64,000 nucleotides of DNA from an uncultured Bacteroidota bacterium (GTDB lineage: Bacteria; Bacteroidota; Bacteroidia; Flavobacteriales; Flavobacteriaceae): the NCBI GenBank assembly GCA_902561795.1, contig CACERG010000001.1:140066-204065 (forward strand), given 5' to 3'. This document shows, piece after piece, positions 62,460 through 64,000 of this stretch. A model generated the notes under the pieces. It had not been told where the DNA came from. It searched no databases and worked only from the letters and a program-made list of their open reading frames with translations. The position numbers and the translations under genes are program-made. Numbering within the stretch: position 1 is the stretch's first letter; every line of letters starts with the position of its first letter.

Positions 62460-64000
62460 CTAGTTTGGGGACAAAATGGTCTTATTGTAAGTAGCAGATT
62501 CAATTTTTTCTTTAGAAAAATAAATGGGAAAGTATTTATCCTCAGACCAATCTTTAAATAAGTTTCCATAGAATGGACTATTAGGATTTCCCGATTGACC
62601 AGGTGCATTTGTTCCTATACTACTATCCCAGTCTCCGGTGTTAACGATCATTCGAAAACTTCCACCGCTACTTTGTCTGTAATCTGATCCAGTTGATCCA
62701 GGTGTGTAACCATTCCCTCCTCTTGGGAGTGGCCCTAAGTTTAGTTTTTTAGAGAATTCTTTTTTTGATACTTCTCCTAAAGCATGAACCATGTAGCTAT
62801 GTTTGTTATTTTTTTGACCGTACATCCAATTTTTAGTATCCTCACCTAGACGTTTTTTCAAGTCAGCTATTGCAGAGGTAAAAGTTTTTTTAACAAATAG
62901 ATCTCTTTGTTTTGTATTTAAAAACATATTTCCAGGTGACTCAATCCAATCGATAACTGTTTTTAATTGTAGTGAAGTAAAAATTGATTTTGCTTTATCG
63001 GGAACAAACCTATCAAAAGCATGACTCATTATTTCATTTTCCCAGGCAACATAAATTGCAGCTTCAACAGAATTGGGTGTCAATCTAAAATCCCAATCTA
63101 ATAGCTTTAGTTTTTGTTTATTTTCAAAATCTTTGAATGAAACTTTTTCTAGATAATGGACTAAACTTTTTGCTGGTAATGAAGTCACATCAACTTGAAG
63201 CTTTTTCATATCCCCCATAGTCAGACTATCACTTGAGCCTAAAAATTCATTTACCCTGTCACCTCTGTAAGGATCGGACCAAGTGAATCCTATGGCATCC
63301 CAATTTTTATAATCTGAAGTAGTAAGGTTTTGATTTGCTGTTGCAATGAAACCTTTTTTGGGATTAAAAGAATTTGGTTTTTCAACAATAGGTAAATATC
63401 CACTCCATTCATATTTTCCATTTCCAAGAACAGGAACTAGGCCACTAAAGTTTTTTCTTATTGGAGAGATACCCACAGCTTGCCATCCAATGTCTCCTTT
63501 AACATCAGTCCAAATCATATTTTCCCCTGGGATATTGCTATATGAACAAGCTTCTCTGAATTCTTGCCAGTTCTTTGCCTGGTCCATCCTCAGTGAAGCA
63601 AGATAGGGAGAACCTCCAGGTTCCAACCATGCACACCGAACAGCATAAGCTTTAAGAGCCTTTTTATTAAGATATGTAATAGGGCCATGATGGGTATAAT
63701 GGAGTTCAATTTCTCTATCAGGCTCACCTTTAACACTTAGATTTTCTTTAATAATTTTTATGTCTTTCCACTTGCCATTATGCATATACTGAAGAGGGTT
63801 TTTTGGATTTAAGTCATACTGGTATAAATCTTCTCCATCAGTTCTAAAAACAGTTAATCCCCAAGCACCATATTCATTATGGCCAATAGAAATTCCTGGG
63901 ATTTCAGGCTCACCACCTCCGATAACATTCCATCCAGGGGCTACCAAATGAGCCATGTATCTAAGAGAAGGAACTGCAATGGTACGATGAGGATCATTAG
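62460..64000 (-). CDS. Penicillin acylase family protein, C-terminal part (5' end outside window)
   Basis: The frame runs to the window edge, about 513 residues of the beta-chain region. It begins 'NDPHRTIAVPSLRYMAHLVA', then 'GWNVIGGGEPEIPGISIGHN', the substrate-pocket region of penicillin/cephalosporin acylases and acyl-homoserine-lactone acylases (Ntn hydrolases). The autocatalytic Ser lies upstream, outside the window. 'GGNGYTPGSTGSDYRQSSGGSFRMIVNTGDWD' (split) near the end is the conserved C-terminal core. The ATG at 63956 is internal, not the start. The protein is probably periplasmic; substrate unknown. Confidence 0.92.
   Translation of the reverse strand, partial: NDPHRTIAVPSLRYMAHLVAPGWNVIGGGEPEIPGISIGHNEYGAWGLTVFRTDGEDLYQYDLNPKNPLQYMHNGKWKDIKIIKENLSVKGEPDREIELHYTHHGPITYLNKKALKAYAVRCAWLEPGGSPYLASLRMDQAKNWQEFREACSYSNIPGENMIWTDVKGDIGWQAVGISPIRKNFSGLVPVLGNGKYEWSGYLPIVEKPNSFNPKKGFIATANQNLTTSDYKNWDAIGFTWSDPYRGDRVNEFLGSSDSLTMGDMKKLQVDVTSLPAKSLVHYLEKVSFKDFENKQKLKLLDWDFRLTPNSVEAAIYVAWENEIMSHAFDRFVPDKAKSIFTSLQLKTVIDWIESPGNMFLNTKQRDLFVKKTFTSAIADLKKRLGEDTKNWMYGQKNNKHSYMVHALGEVSKKEFSKKLNLGPLPRGGNGYTPGSTGSDYRQSSGGSFRMIVNTGDWDSSIGTNAPGQSGNPNSPFYGNLFKDWSEDKYFPIYFSKEKIESATYNKTILSPN

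Noticed and set aside
62460..63956. Complete 498-residue penicillin acylase
   Set aside because: The frame continues upstream of the Met to the window edge with family-typical sequence ('NDPHRTIAVPSLRY'), so the gene is cut by the window.

Overview
The window is a 64 kb piece of a low-GC Bacteroidetes chromosome, most probably a marine member of the Flavobacteriaceae. The evidence is the AT-rich codon use, promoters with the Bacteroidetes -7 element TAnnTTTG, a type IX secretion (T9SS) cargo protein with its PorP/SprF partner, DUF6090, GIN-domain and septoil-type proteins, tandem sulfatases, and housekeeping genes typical of that class.

Region 1 (1-17.5 kb) is core genome: the end of a band-7-like protein, glnS, folB, tRNA-Cys, rnr with a GIN-domain protein, rpiB with a GNAT gene, a SulP / metallo-beta-lactamase-fold / M1 peptidase / rnpA run, lepA, dusB, and rbfA with an FtsX-like permease. 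Several very small membrane proteins follow at 16.8-17.5 kb, two of them a translationally coupled pair on the minus strand.

Region 2 (17.6-28.6 kb) is accessory. It starts with a membrane-anchored alpha/beta hydrolase and a DUF6090 protein. Next come a decayed NucS-like nuclease and a small phage-type gene, ending at an intact tRNA with a CAT anticodon. The last 31 bases of that tRNA locus recur 7.1 kb downstream (29 of 31 identical), so the AT-rich segment between is best read as an integrated island. No integrase gene is visible. The island holds a DNA modification and repair cassette: an OGG-fold protein followed by a LEM-3-like GIY-YIG nuclease (frameshifted by a perfect 16-bp tandem duplication), and divergently an AlkA-type HhH-GPD glycosylase, an unknown 149-residue protein and a DNA cytosine-5 methyltransferase. 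Two convergent genes with PD-(D/E)xK-like signatures are the likely restriction part. A MazG-like pyrophosphatase and a DUF2779 protein (Cas4-like nuclease plus DEDD exonuclease) complete it.

Region 3 (28.6-46.6 kb) is mainly secretome and envelope: an acyltransferase-3, two sulfatases, a seven-repeat septoil-knot protein, lipoproteins, an M20 hydrolase lacking the usual first histidine ligand, a sortilin-like propeller protein, an MFS transporter with no ATG start, a carboxymuconolactone decarboxylase-like protein and two DoxX-like proteins.

Region 4 (45.7-60 kb) is one minus-strand transcription unit: a small LuxR-type HTH gene, a 4361-residue multidomain surface protein and PorP/SprF. The giant protein has DUF285 repeats, two beta-propellers, about ten Ig-like repeats, a LamG domain, a cadherin-like domain, long calcium-binding thrombospondin-3-like arrays and a C-terminal T9SS type B sorting domain. 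One propeller and the LamG domain appear to be nested inside Ig-like repeats. The window ends with aconitase and the C-terminal part of a penicillin acylase family protein.

All calls come from reading the sequence. No database search was run, and family names rest on recalled motifs.
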